This document shows positions 54,478 to 62,337 of a stretch of 64,000 bases of DNA, one piece after another (position 1 is the stretch's first letter; each line of letters starts with the position of its first letter). A program made the translations under genes and the position numbers. Origin of the DNA: an uncultured Porphyromonas sp. (GTDB lineage: Bacteria; Bacteroidota; Bacteroidia; Bacteroidales; Porphyromonadaceae); assembly GCA_934364985.1 (NCBI GenBank), contig CAKRMU010000002.1, forward strand, positions 124,001 to 188,000, written 5' to 3'. The notes under the pieces were generated by a model, which saw only the letters and a list, made by a program, of their open reading frames with translations, was not told the DNA's origin and did no database searches.

Positions 54478-54655
54478 ATTTTTCCAGGCGCCATTAAAAC
54501 ATCCGCCACCCTTGAGGGCAGAAATACGATACTAAAAAATAGGGATGCCAATAGCAAAAATCCTTTATATCTAAAGTCCCCAAGAGGGATGGTAGAATGC
54601 CCGGCAGAGTGACCAACAATATTACAATGGTGTTGCAGATATTAAAACTAATAGG

Positions 54656-54663
54656 TAGATTTG
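54656..54663 (+). promoter_or_regulatory. -7 element TAGATTTG of tRNA-Ala
   Basis: A TAnnTTTG element 9 bp before the tRNA 5' end, with a TTG at 54633-54635 as possible -33 box. Confidence 0.6.
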
Positions 54664-54672
54664 CAGGGGAAT

Positions 54673-54746
54673 GGGGAATTAGCTCATCTGGCTAGAGCGC
54701 GACAATGGCATTGTCGAGGCGACCGGTTCGAGTCCGGTATTCTCCA
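54673..54746 (+). tRNA. tRNA-Ala (anticodon GGC)
   Basis: A 74-nt cloverleaf. Acceptor GGGGAAT pairs with ATTCTCC, giving the G3-U70 wobble that is the alanine identity element. Anticodon stem CGACA/TGTCG encloses ATGGCAT with anticodon GGC. The T arm ACCGG-TTCGAGT-CCGGT is standard. Discriminator A; CCA is not fully encoded. Confidence 0.94.
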
Positions 54747-54800
54747 CAATCAGAATTTTATCTCTAAGAACACTAGTTTAAGATCATTGATTTTCCAGAA

Positions 54801-54836
54801 GGCTTCGAACTCGTGAGAGCTCGGAGCCATCGTTTT
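54801..54836 (+). terminator. Terminator after tRNA-Ala
   Basis: A stem of 12 positions (one G-T wobble, one mismatch), 54801-54812 / 54817-54828, with a GTGA loop, followed by CGTTTT. Confidence 0.65.
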
Positions 54837-54874
54837 ATATCACCTCCATTATCACCTTGATCCCTAATATTTAG

Positions 54875-54882
54875 TATCTTTG
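54875..54882 (+). promoter_or_regulatory. -7 element TATCTTTG of lptB-recR
   Basis: A TAnnTTTG, 22 bp before the lptB ATG; TTGA at 54857-54860 may be the -33 region with short spacing. Confidence 0.6.
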
Positions 54883-54904
54883 TGGGTACTCAATAGCAAT
54901 ATAT

Positions 54905-55675
54905 ATGAAGCTTAGGACTGAAGACTTAGTCAAGAAATACAAAAGCCGTACGGTAGTCAACCACGTCTCTATTAACGTAGAGCAGGGTGAGATCGTGGGG
55001 CTCCTCGGGCCAAATGGTGCAGGAAAAACCACTACATTTTATATGACCGTAGGGCTCGTTACTCCCAATCAAGGGAAAATCTTTTTGGACGACAACGATA
55101 TCACCAAAGAGCCTATTTACAAAAGAGCAAGGATGGGCATCAGCTACCTTGCACAGGAGGAGTCGGTCTTCCGAAAGATGAGTGTAGAAGACAACATACT
55201 GGGCGTCCTTGAGATGACCTCCCTAAATAGAGAGCAACAAGTAGCCAAGCTTGAGAGTCTGATAGACGAGTTTGGGCTTGAGAAAGTCCGCAAAAACAAT
55301 GGCGATAGACTCTCAGGTGGCGAGCGTCGCCGTGTGGAGATAGCTCGTTGCCTTGCAATAGACCCTAAGTTCATTATGCTGGATGAGCCTTTTGCCGGTG
55401 TAGACCCTATCGCAGTGCAAGATATCCAGTTAATTGTCTCTAAACTCCGCGAGCAGAATATCGGGATCCTCATCACCGACCACAACGTACACGAAACCCT
55501 CTCCATCACAGACCGTGCCTACCTCCTATTTGAGGGGCAAGTCCTCTTTCAGGGTACGGCAGAAGAGCTCGCAGAGAATCCGATAGTACGTGAGAAGTAT
55601 CTCGGGAAAGACTTTATCCTGAGACGGCGTAAGTTTGACAACATGACGATGAGAGGCGAAGATGCTAATCGGTGA
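54905..55675 (+). CDS. lptB: LPS export ABC transporter ATP-binding protein LptB
   Basis: A 256-residue ATPase that drives lipopolysaccharide extraction from the inner membrane with LptF/LptG. The start [22 protein letters not shown], Walker [10 protein letters not shown], the Q-loop [12 protein letters not shown], signature LSGGERRR, Walker [14 protein letters not shown] and the H-loop [10 protein letters not shown] are typical of LptB. The gene overlaps recR by 14 bp. Confidence 0.96.
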   Translation: MKLRTEDLVKKYKSRTVVNHVSINVEQGEIVGLLGPNGAGKTTTFYMTVGLVTPNQGKIFLDDNDITKEPIYKRARMGISYLAQEESVFRKMSVEDNILGVLEMTSLNREQQVAKLESLIDEFGLEKVRKNNGDRLSGGERRRVEIARCLAIDPKFIMLDEPFAGVDPIAVQDIQLIVSKLREQNIGILITDHNVHETLSITDRAYLLFEGQVLFQGTAEELAENPIVREKYLGKDFILRRRKFDNMTMRGEDANR

Positions 55676-56288
55676 CGAGTACCCACAACTATTACAACAA
55701 GCAGTAGAGGCTTTCGCATCTCTCCCCGGCGTAGGCGAGAAAAGCGCCCTTCGTTTAGCCCTGCACCTCCTACGGGAAGATAAGGCTTACACCTATCAGA
55801 TTGCTGATAGTCTTAAGGCCTATATCGATGGTATCACCTACTGCGAGCGGTGCCACAACATCAGCGATAGCACGATCTGCAGCATTTGTTCCGACGAAAA
55901 CCGCGACAGCACTACGCTATGCATCGTCGAGAATATACGCGACGTGATGGCAATAGAGCGTACCGGACAGTACCGAGGCCTCTACCACGTGTTAGGCGGT
56001 ATCATAGATGCTATGGACGGGATCGGACCTAACGACCTTTTTATTCAAGATTTACCCAAAAGGATAGAGGCGGAAGGCGTTAAAGAGGTGATACTCGCCC
56101 TCAGCACCACAATGCCGGGAGACACCACCAATTTTTACATATACCGTCTGCTCAAAGACCTCAACATTAAGGTGTCGACCATCGCAAGAGGGATTGCCAT
56201 AGGGGACGAACTCGAGTACACCGATGATGTCACTTTGGGGAGAAGTATTCAGCAAAGAGTAGACTTTTTATTCACACTTCGGCGGTAG
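55662..56288 (+). CDS. recR: Recombination protein RecR
   Basis: A 208-residue RecR that helps load RecA at gaps with RecO/RecF. The helix-hairpin-helix [17 protein letters not shown], the zinc finger [16 protein letters not shown] and the Toprim domain ([28 protein letters not shown]) are all present. It starts inside the end of lptB, so the two are translationally coupled. Confidence 0.96.
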   Translation: MLIGDEYPQLLQQAVEAFASLPGVGEKSALRLALHLLREDKAYTYQIADSLKAYIDGITYCERCHNISDSTICSICSDENRDSTTLCIVENIRDVMAIERTGQYRGLYHVLGGIIDAMDGIGPNDLFIQDLPKRIEAEGVKEVILALSTTMPGDTTNFYIYRLLKDLNIKVSTIARGIAIGDELEYTDDVTLGRSIQQRVDFLFTLRR

Positions 56289-56298
56289 CGTTAACCCC

Positions 56299-57114
56299 CT
56301 ATTCCATAGCCCGTAGTGCCACAAAACATTGCCACGTATAGTAGACATTCCGTAAAGATACCGGGCGTATTGAGTAAAACTCCGTGGGGGTAATCGCGAG
56401 GAGGTATTCCGATAACTGCAAGAGCCGAGGGTAGTATTCAAGGCACTCTTTTTCCTCAACCAAATACTTCATAGTGCAGAATGTAGGGCAAGCGTCTATC
56501 CTCTCTACGCTTTCAGGCATCACACGTAATATGGTTGAGCGAAGTATGGGTAAATCAAATGCCACATTGTGCATCACGAGTGTGATCTTATCAGGGAGCT
56601 CCTGAAAGAATATTTCAAGAAAAGCTCGCTCCGAAATGCCACACTTCGCTAACGTCTCTTCCGAGACTTCGTGGATGCTACGTGCTTCATCCCCTCCGAG
56701 CGAATCCTGCTTCACCCAGACCGTATGCCGGCTTATCTCATGGTATTTTTCGTCAAGAAGCAACCACGAAGCCTCCACTATGTGATCCTCAAATCCGGAT
56801 TTAGTACTCAGCCCTGTAGTCTGTAGATCGAGTATCATCCAAGAAGGCACAGCTCCCGAGAGGGCAATAGGGATCGAAGGAATGGAAATACCATTGTCTT
56901 TTAACACCCTATTTTCTGACCTCTCCCTATCGTAATCCTCCTCATCTAATTGGGGTTGATGCCTGCACCGGCATCCCTTTTCACTCGCCTTGAGACACCT
57001 TTCCTTTCGGGTGAAAACGAGTATCAGGGCGAGGATAATTGCGAATATCCCCAACCCCCATATTACAGGGGAAGTCTCTACGACAAGCAGATGAAAGACC
57101 ACCTGATGTGCCAT
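56299..57114 (-). CDS. Membrane-anchored DnaQ-like (DEDDh exonuclease fold) protein with altered active site
   Basis: A 271-residue protein with one N-terminal membrane helix (about 16-34), a basic and acidic linker (35-70) and a C-terminal RNase H-like exonuclease domain. The first motif, normally D-x-E-T-T-G, reads DLQTTG (96-101), so the metal-binding Glu is Gln. The second motif MHNVAFDLP keeps Asp187. The final H-x(4)-D of DEDDh enzymes is not visible; the C terminus reads SLRNVYYTWQCFVALRAME. It is probably not an active exonuclease; a role in membrane-associated nucleic-acid binding or 3'-end recognition is speculation. It is downstream of proS (30 bp) and convergent with recR. Confidence 0.78.
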   Translation of the reverse strand: MAHQVVFHLLVVETSPVIWGLGIFAIILALILVFTRKERCLKASEKGCRCRHQPQLDEEDYDRERSENRVLKDNGISIPSIPIALSGAVPSWMILDLQTTGLSTKSGFEDHIVEASWLLLDEKYHEISRHTVWVKQDSLGGDEARSIHEVSEETLAKCGISERAFLEIFFQELPDKITLVMHNVAFDLPILRSTILRVMPESVERIDACPTFCTMKYLVEEKECLEYYPRLLQLSEYLLAITPTEFYSIRPVSLRNVYYTWQCFVALRAME

Positions 57115-57144
57115 AGAGACTTCCTTTAATATTGAAATATCTAC

Positions 57145-58629
57145 TTAGTAAGCCCGAGCAAAAAGTACCCTTCGTGCCGATGGCTTCCCGCTATAAATGC
57201 AGGTCCCCGGGGTTGTGTCATAACCATTAGGGATACATCGAATCGTCGCTTTTGTCTCCTCCTTTATCGCTGCTTCTGTCTCCGGAGTGCCGTCCCAGTG
57301 AGCGAGGATAAAGCCGCCTTTTTCGTCTAAAACCTGCTTAAATTCGTCATAGCTATCAACGATTGTGGTGTGCTCTTCGCGGTATTTCAGAGCTTTTTGG
57401 TAGATATTCTGTTGCATCTCCTCAAGCAGATCCTCTACCTTTTGTACGATACCATCTATTGGCAAAGTAGCCTTCTCAAGCGTATCTCGCCGTACCACTT
57501 CGATGGAGCCATTCTCAAGATCCCTTCCGCCCATTGTCAAGCGAACCGGCACGCCTTTAAGCTCATATTCAGCAAATTTCCAACCTGGTTTTTTATTATC
57601 CGAGTCATCCAATTTGACTGAAATACCTTTGCTCTTAAGTTCGTTGATAATAGGCATCAGTCGCTCGCGGATGCTCGAGAGCTGCTCGTCAGAATTATAA
57701 ATAGGTACAATGACAACCTGAATAGGAGCGAGGTGCGGTGGCAATACGAGTCCATTATCATCAGAATGGCTCATAATCAAAGCCCCCATCAAACGAGTAG
57801 AGACACCCCACGAAGTCGCCCATACAAGTTGCTGATTCCCCTCCTTGTCAGTAAATGTTACATCAAAAGCTTTAGCAAAATTCTGCCCCAAGAAATGTGA
57901 GGTACCGCTCTGGAGGGCTTTACCATCCTGCATCAATGCCTCAATAGTATAGGTATCGACGGCACCTGCAAAGCGCTCCGTCTCACTTTTGTGTCCCACG
58001 ATGACAGGCATTGCCATATAGCTCTCAGCGAATTGCCTATAAACATCGATCATACGCTCAGCCTCTGCACGTGCTTCCTCCGATGTTGCATGAGCCGTAT
58101 GCCCCTCCTGCCAGAGAAATTCTGCAGTCCGTAAGAAAAGTCGTGTCCGCATCTCCCATCGAACTACATTTGCCCACTGATTACAGAGGATGGGCAAATC
58201 GCGCCACGACTGAATCCATCCTTTGTAGGTATTCCATATAATAGTCTCAGAGGTGGGCCGCACGATCAACTCTTCCTCAAGCTTAGCGTCAGGATCTACC
58301 ACCACGCCACTACCATCAGGGTTGCTCTTGAGCCTATAGTGCGTAACAACGGCACATTCCTTAGCAAAACCCTCCACATGGTCAGCTTCCTTACTCAGGA
58401 AAGACTTCGGGATAAAAAGCGGGAAATAAGCATTCACATGCCCGGTTTCCTTAAACATCCGATCCAATTCGTGCTGCATCTTTTCCCATATCGCATAGCC
58501 ATAAGGCTTAATGACCATACAGCCACGCACATCACTACTCTCGGCTAAGTCGGCTTTAACCACCAACTCATTATACCATTTAGAGTAGTCCTCTGCCCGA
58601 GGTGTGAGAGCGTCTATCTTCTTTGCCAT
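57145..58629 (-). CDS. proS: Prolyl-tRNA synthetase (archaeal/eukaryotic type)
   Basis: A 494-residue class II synthetase. The start [44 protein letters not shown] and motif 2/3 regions ([32 protein letters not shown]) match the ProRS form without the bacterial editing insertion; the C-terminal domain ends in Tyr as in this class. A TATCTTTG promoter lies 27 bp upstream. It likely shares a transcript with the DnaQ-like gene. Confidence 0.96.
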   Translation of the reverse strand: MAKKIDALTPRAEDYSKWYNELVVKADLAESSDVRGCMVIKPYGYAIWEKMQHELDRMFKETGHVNAYFPLFIPKSFLSKEADHVEGFAKECAVVTHYRLKSNPDGSGVVVDPDAKLEEELIVRPTSETIIWNTYKGWIQSWRDLPILCNQWANVVRWEMRTRLFLRTAEFLWQEGHTAHATSEEARAEAERMIDVYRQFAESYMAMPVIVGHKSETERFAGAVDTYTIEALMQDGKALQSGTSHFLGQNFAKAFDVTFTDKEGNQQLVWATSWGVSTRLMGALIMSHSDDNGLVLPPHLAPIQVVIVPIYNSDEQLSSIRERLMPIINELKSKGISVKLDDSDNKKPGWKFAEYELKGVPVRLTMGGRDLENGSIEVVRRDTLEKATLPIDGIVQKVEDLLEEMQQNIYQKALKYREEHTTIVDSYDEFKQVLDEKGGFILAHWDGTPETEAAIKEETKATIRCIPNGYDTTPGTCIYSGKPSARRVLFARAY

Positions 58630-58656
58630 ACCATTAATGATTTATAATAACTTTCG

Positions 58657-58664
58657 CAAAGATA
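58657..58664 (-). promoter_or_regulatory. -7 element TATCTTTG of proS
   Basis: A minus-strand TAnnTTTG, 27 bp before the ATG. Confidence 0.6.
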
Positions 58665-58770
58665 CCAAAAAAGCCATTGTGAAAGCCGACCTATTAAGAG
58701 AATAAATGAAGAGGGCGAGAAAGAATAATCATAAAATGAGGGTAAGAGTTACGACACCCAACGAAAAACG

Positions 58771-58853
58771 GATTCCCTGAATTCGTCACAGCGAATATAG
58801 GGAATTAACCGCCACGAATACCAAGTATTTGCTTCGAGGTATTCCAGGTACCC
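58771..58853. repeat. 23-bp dyad array H
   Basis: Units start at 58771, 58794, 58817 and 58840 (partial). Cores: ATTCCCTGAAT, ATATAGGGAAT, ATACCAAGTAT, ATTCCAGGTAC-CC. A CGAAAAACG leader precedes. It lies between divergent proS and the ribosomal-protein operon. Confidence 0.9.
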
Positions 58854-59036
58854 GACTATGACCATCGCGAGACATTGATACTCAAAGTGTTATAAAAAGA
58901 GATAAAACGACACAACTCACAATCGTCAAAGCCCTCAGCCACAACATTATAATCCATCTCCTCGTACCAAGCAAAACGAAGTACCCTCTCAGTAAAATAC
59001 AGAGCGAGACAAGAGATAAAAAAGATAACGAAACCC

Positions 59037-59067
59037 TTTGTGGTCTAATTAAATATTGCTACCTTTG
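59037..59067 (+). promoter_or_regulatory. Promoter of the rplM-rpsI operon (TTTG-N19-TACCTTTG)
   Basis: TTTG at 59037-59040 and TACCTTTG at 59060-59067. It is a perfect match to the Bacteroidetes consensus, as expected for a highly expressed operon. Confidence 0.85.
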
Positions 59068-59228
59068 CGTGCCGATTATTATCAAGAGGAAGATGGCACT
59101 TAGACGTGACCCGGGGTACCCACTTTCGCAACAGGCGAGAGAATGATTAGCACTCAACGCCCCAGAGAACGCGAGTAGACCATACTTCTCAATTGATTGT
59201 AAAACAACGAATAACAGAAAGAAGTAAA
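59068..59228 (+). promoter_or_regulatory. Long 5' leader of rplM, possible r-protein autoregulatory element
   Basis: About 160 nt between the promoter and the L13 start, without an open gene. It has local complementary segments (TCGC/GCGA around 59129-59142). Leaders of this length before rplM often bind L13 for feedback control; no family was identified with certainty. A TTAGCACTC at about 59146 has no partner, so it is not CIRCE. Confidence 0.4.
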
Positions 59229-59684
59229 GTGGATACTTTAAGTTATAAGACCATTTCTGCCAATAAAGCAACTGCAGACAAAGAATGGGTGGTTATTGAT
59301 GCCACAGGGCATTCATTAGGTCGCTTAGCAAGTGAGGTGGCTAAGATTTTGAGAGGTAAGCACAAGGCTTGCTACACTCCTCACGTAGACTGTGGCGACA
59401 ACGTGATCATCATCAACGCCGAGAAGGCTATTCTAACCGGTGCCAAGTGGACTGAACGCACCTACCTAAGCTACTCACTCTACCCGGGTGGTCAAAAAGC
59501 CATGTCGCCAGAGAGGATGGTTAAAGTACGTGGATGGGAAGCTCTGTACCGCAAGGTAGTCAAAGGAATGCTCCCCAAAAATAAATTAGCGGCTCAGCTC
59601 CTCAATAATCTCTACGTTTACGAAGGTAGCGAGCACAAACACGAGGCACAACAACCACGTACAATTGAAATAAAAACCAGATAA
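59229..59684 (+). CDS. rplM: 50S ribosomal protein L13
   Basis: A 151-residue L13 starting at GTG 59229 (MDTLSYKTISANKATADKEW), as in related Bacteroidales; the in-frame TTG extension upstream is rejected. ATGHSLGRLASEVAKILRGKH and the HVDCGDNVIIINAEKAILTG segment are diagnostic. It is the first gene of the operon rplM-rpsI-rpsB-tsf. Confidence 0.96.
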   Translation: MDTLSYKTISANKATADKEWVVIDATGHSLGRLASEVAKILRGKHKACYTPHVDCGDNVIIINAEKAILTGAKWTERTYLSYSLYPGGQKAMSPERMVKVRGWEALYRKVVKGMLPKNKLAAQLLNNLYVYEGSEHKHEAQQPRTIEIKTR

Positions 59685-59701
59685 GTAGTTAGAGACAAGA
59701 C

Positions 59702-60088
59702 ATGGAAATAATTAATGCTTTAGGCAGAAGAAAATCGGCTGTAGCACGTGTCTATCTACGTGCTGGTAGCGGTAAGATTACAATTAACGACAAGGATATT
59801 GAGACCTATTTCCCTAATCCATTGCTACAATTTGTAGTGCGTCAGCCATTGAATAAACTTGGCGTAGAGGGGCAATACGATATCACCATTAACATTAAAG
59901 GCGGTGGTTATACCGGGCAAAGCGAAGCAGCTCGTCTCGGTATCGCTCGTGCTTTAGTGAAGATTAATCCTGAAGACAAGCCGGTACTTAAGTCCGAAGG
60001 CTTTATGACCCGTGACCCACGTATCGTAGAGCGTAAGAAGCCGGGACAGCCAGGTGCACGCCGCAAGTTCCAATTCTCAAAGCGTTGA
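59702..60088 (+). CDS. rpsI: 30S ribosomal protein S9
   Basis: A 128-residue S9. The start MEIINALGRRKSAVARVYL and the basic C-terminal tail (RKKPGQPGARRKFQFSKR) that reaches the P-site tRNA are present. It is 17 bp downstream of rplM. Confidence 0.97.
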   Translation: MEIINALGRRKSAVARVYLRAGSGKITINDKDIETYFPNPLLQFVVRQPLNKLGVEGQYDITINIKGGGYTGQSEAARLGIARALVKINPEDKPVLKSEGFMTRDPRIVERKKPGQPGARRKFQFSKR

Positions 60089-60239
60089 TCGCTATATCAT
60101 TGGACTTTCATACGACAATTTATTCGTTTAGTATCTAAGCTTGAGAGATGGCTTCTTTCACAAAAAAGCAAGCTCTACTCCCCATGCTGAGGTCAAGACG
60201 ATTGAGGAATGTAAACGAAATAAACTAAGAAATCAGACA

Positions 60240-61109
60240 ATGTCTACAAGAGTATCATTTGAACAGCTATTAGAGGCTGGCTCGCACTTTGGTCACCTTA
60301 CCCGTAGGTGGAATCCCGCTATGGCTCCTTATATATTTATGGAGCGTAATGGCATCCATATCATAGATCTTTATAAGACAGCAGCCAAAATAGACGAGGC
60401 TGCTGAGGCTCTTAAAAAGATGGCACAGCAGGGTAAGACCGTCCTTTTTGTAGGGACTAAGAAACAGGCACAAGAGGTAGTAGCCGAGCAGGCTCAGGCA
60501 TGCGGAATGCCTTATGTTACCGAGCGGTGGCCGGGTGGTATGCTCACCAACTTCCCCACTATCCGTAAAACCGTTAGCAAAATGGATAACATCGACACGA
60601 TGCTTTCTAATGGGACATTTGAGAATTTATCAAAACGAGAGAAGCTTCAGATAACTCGCCAAAGAGAGAAACTTGAAAAGAACTTCGGCTCTATCAAGAA
60701 TATGAAGTCTATCCCAGCAGCACTATTCGTAGTGGACGTATGCAAAGAGCACATCGCTATCCGGGAAGCTCTACGCCTTGGGATACCTATCTTTGCCATC
60801 TGCGACACCAATGCCGACCCACGTAATATCGACTACGTTATCCCCGCTAATGATGATGCAACGACTTCGATTGAGACCATCTTAGGAGTTATGGCAGAAG
60901 CTATCAAAGAGGGAGCAGTGGAGCACAAGATCACTCAAGCCGATGAAAATGCAGCCGCTGAGCAGAATGAAGGCGAATCTAACACCGGACGCCGTCGTGG
61001 CGGAAGGGGTGTTCGTAGAGAGCGTGTCAAGAGAGAAGATACCGACGCAATGAACGCACGGCTAGCCGATAAGTTCGCAAGTAACGAAGATAAGGAAGAG
61101 GACAAATAA
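60240..61109 (+). CDS. rpsB: 30S ribosomal protein S2
   Basis: A protein of about 289 residues that starts MSTRVSFEQLLEAGSHFGHLTRRWNP; FVGTKKQAQEV, RWPGGMLTNF and ICDTNADP are conserved S2 motifs. A C-terminal extension rich in Gly/Arg and Asp/Glu (from about residue 245) is typical of Bacteroidetes S2. ATG 60240 is chosen; the 33-residue in-frame extension upstream is not conserved. The gap to rpsI is 151 bp. Confidence 0.96.
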   Translation: MSTRVSFEQLLEAGSHFGHLTRRWNPAMAPYIFMERNGIHIIDLYKTAAKIDEAAEALKKMAQQGKTVLFVGTKKQAQEVVAEQAQACGMPYVTERWPGGMLTNFPTIRKTVSKMDNIDTMLSNGTFENLSKREKLQITRQREKLEKNFGSIKNMKSIPAALFVVDVCKEHIAIREALRLGIPIFAICDTNADPRNIDYVIPANDDATTSIETILGVMAEAIKEGAVEHKITQADENAAAEQNEGESNTGRRRGGRGVRRERVKREDTDAMNARLADKFASNEDKEEDK

Positions 61110-61180
61110 AGTCACATTTGCACTCCCTTGACCAAACGATGATAGCTTACGGCTAATAGACTTTGGGAAGAGAGACTAAG

Positions 61181-61230
61181 CACCTCCTTGCCCACGTAAC
61201 ATCAAATACTCGTAGGGCGAGGAGGTGTTT
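61181..61230 (+). terminator. Attenuator-like hairpin between rpsB and tsf
   Basis: CACCTCCTTGCCC (61181-61193) pairs with GGGCGAGGAGGTG (61215-61227) over 13 bp with one wobble, followed by TTTGACTT. It could reduce read-through into tsf or protect the rpsB 3' end. Confidence 0.55.
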
Positions 61231-61274
61231 GACTTAAACGAAACAACGATAAGAAATAATAAAGGAGAAAGATT

Positions 61275-62099
61275 ATGGCAGTATCTATGCAAGATATTAA
61301 GCACCTACGCGAATTGACAGGTGCTGGTATGATGGACGTCAAAAAGGCTTTAGAGGAGGCTAATGGCGACCATGACAAAGCTATTGAAATACTTAGGAAA
61401 AAAGGACAAGCTATCGCAGCTAAACGTTCGGACAGAGAAGCTGCTGAAGGTTGTGTAATGGCACATACCGAGAATGGCTTAGCCACCCTTGTCGCACTCA
61501 AGTGTGAGACCGACTTTGTTGCTAAAAACGAAGATTTTGTTAAGCTGACTAAGGCTATCCTTGATAAGGCTGTCGCTGAGAAGCCTGCCACGATGGAAGC
61601 ACTCCTTGGATTGCAAATAGATGGGCGGACAATCGAGTCTCTTATCACTGAGCGCTCAGGTGTAACTGGCGAAAAGATGGAGCTCGGTGCTTACGAACAA
61701 TTCACTGCACCTGCAGTTGCATCCTACATCCACGCTGGTAGTATGCTCGGAACCATCGTAGGCTTTAATGAACCTCTTGATGCAGAGCTGGCTAAAGAGA
61801 TTGCCATGCAGATAGCCTCTATGAATCCTATTGCTGTCACCGAAGAAGGTGTACCTGAGCATGTAAAGCAACAAGAGTTGGAGATCGCCATGGATAAAGC
61901 TCGCCAAGCCGGCAAACCAGAGAACCTACTTGAGCGTATCGCACAAGGCACTCTTGAGAAGTATTATAAGGAGAATACACTCCTCAAGCAAGAGTTTGTC
62001 TTTAGCGAGAACAAACAAACCGTAAACGATGTATTACACGCAGCGTCAAAGTCTTTAACAGTAACTGAGTTTAAGCGGTTCAACCTTAATCAGGACTAA
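61275..62099 (+). CDS. tsf: Elongation factor Ts
   Basis: A 274-residue EF-Ts that exchanges GDP on EF-Tu. The UBA-like start IKHLRELTGAGMMDVKKALEEANGDHDKAIEILRKKG and the core TDFVAKNEDF are canonical. It is the last gene of the operon and is followed by a perfect terminator. Confidence 0.97.
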   Translation: MAVSMQDIKHLRELTGAGMMDVKKALEEANGDHDKAIEILRKKGQAIAAKRSDREAAEGCVMAHTENGLATLVALKCETDFVAKNEDFVKLTKAILDKAVAEKPATMEALLGLQIDGRTIESLITERSGVTGEKMELGAYEQFTAPAVASYIHAGSMLGTIVGFNEPLDAELAKEIAMQIASMNPIAVTEEGVPEHVKQQELEIAMDKARQAGKPENLLERIAQGTLEKYYKENTLLKQEFVFSENKQTVNDVLHAASKSLTVTEFKRFNLNQD

Positions 62100-62128
62100 G
62101 TTTCGGGGATCATAAACAAAAAAAATTA

Positions 62129-62168
62129 GCGAGGAGTGTATTTCGAAATACACTCCTCGCTTCATTAT
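62129..62168 (+). terminator. Hairpin terminator of tsf
   Basis: A perfect 15-bp stem, GCGAGGAGTGTATTT (62129-62143) / AAATACACTCCTCGC (62146-62160), followed by TTCATTAT; preceded by an A-run, so it may also act on the opposite strand. Confidence 0.8.
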
Positions 62169-62210
62169 AATTCCCTTCTTCTGTACTTAGTTTCCCCAAA
62201 ATAGACGAGA

Positions 62211-62279
62211 AATACCTGATAATAACCGAAGTACAGATCCGGCATACGTCACAGCTAATAACAGGAGGCACCCTAACGT
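62211..62279. repeat. 23-bp dyad array I (degenerate)
   Basis: Units start at 62211, 62234 and 62257 in 23-bp register; cores are eroded (ATACCTGATAA, then AGATCCGGCATAC, then ATAACAGGAGGCACC) but the linkers still read ACCGAAGTA and GTCACAGCT. It lies between convergent tsf and comM. Confidence 0.65.
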
Positions 62280-62337
62280 ATCACCGGTATCAAATTCGCA
62301 CAGCTCACGTAATTCTTACCTCAGATGTAGGGGTTGC

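Noticed and set aside
59140..59160. CIRCE operator in the rplM leader
   Set aside because: Only one half (TTAGCACTC) is present; there is no GAGTGCTAA partner at the required 9-bp spacing.
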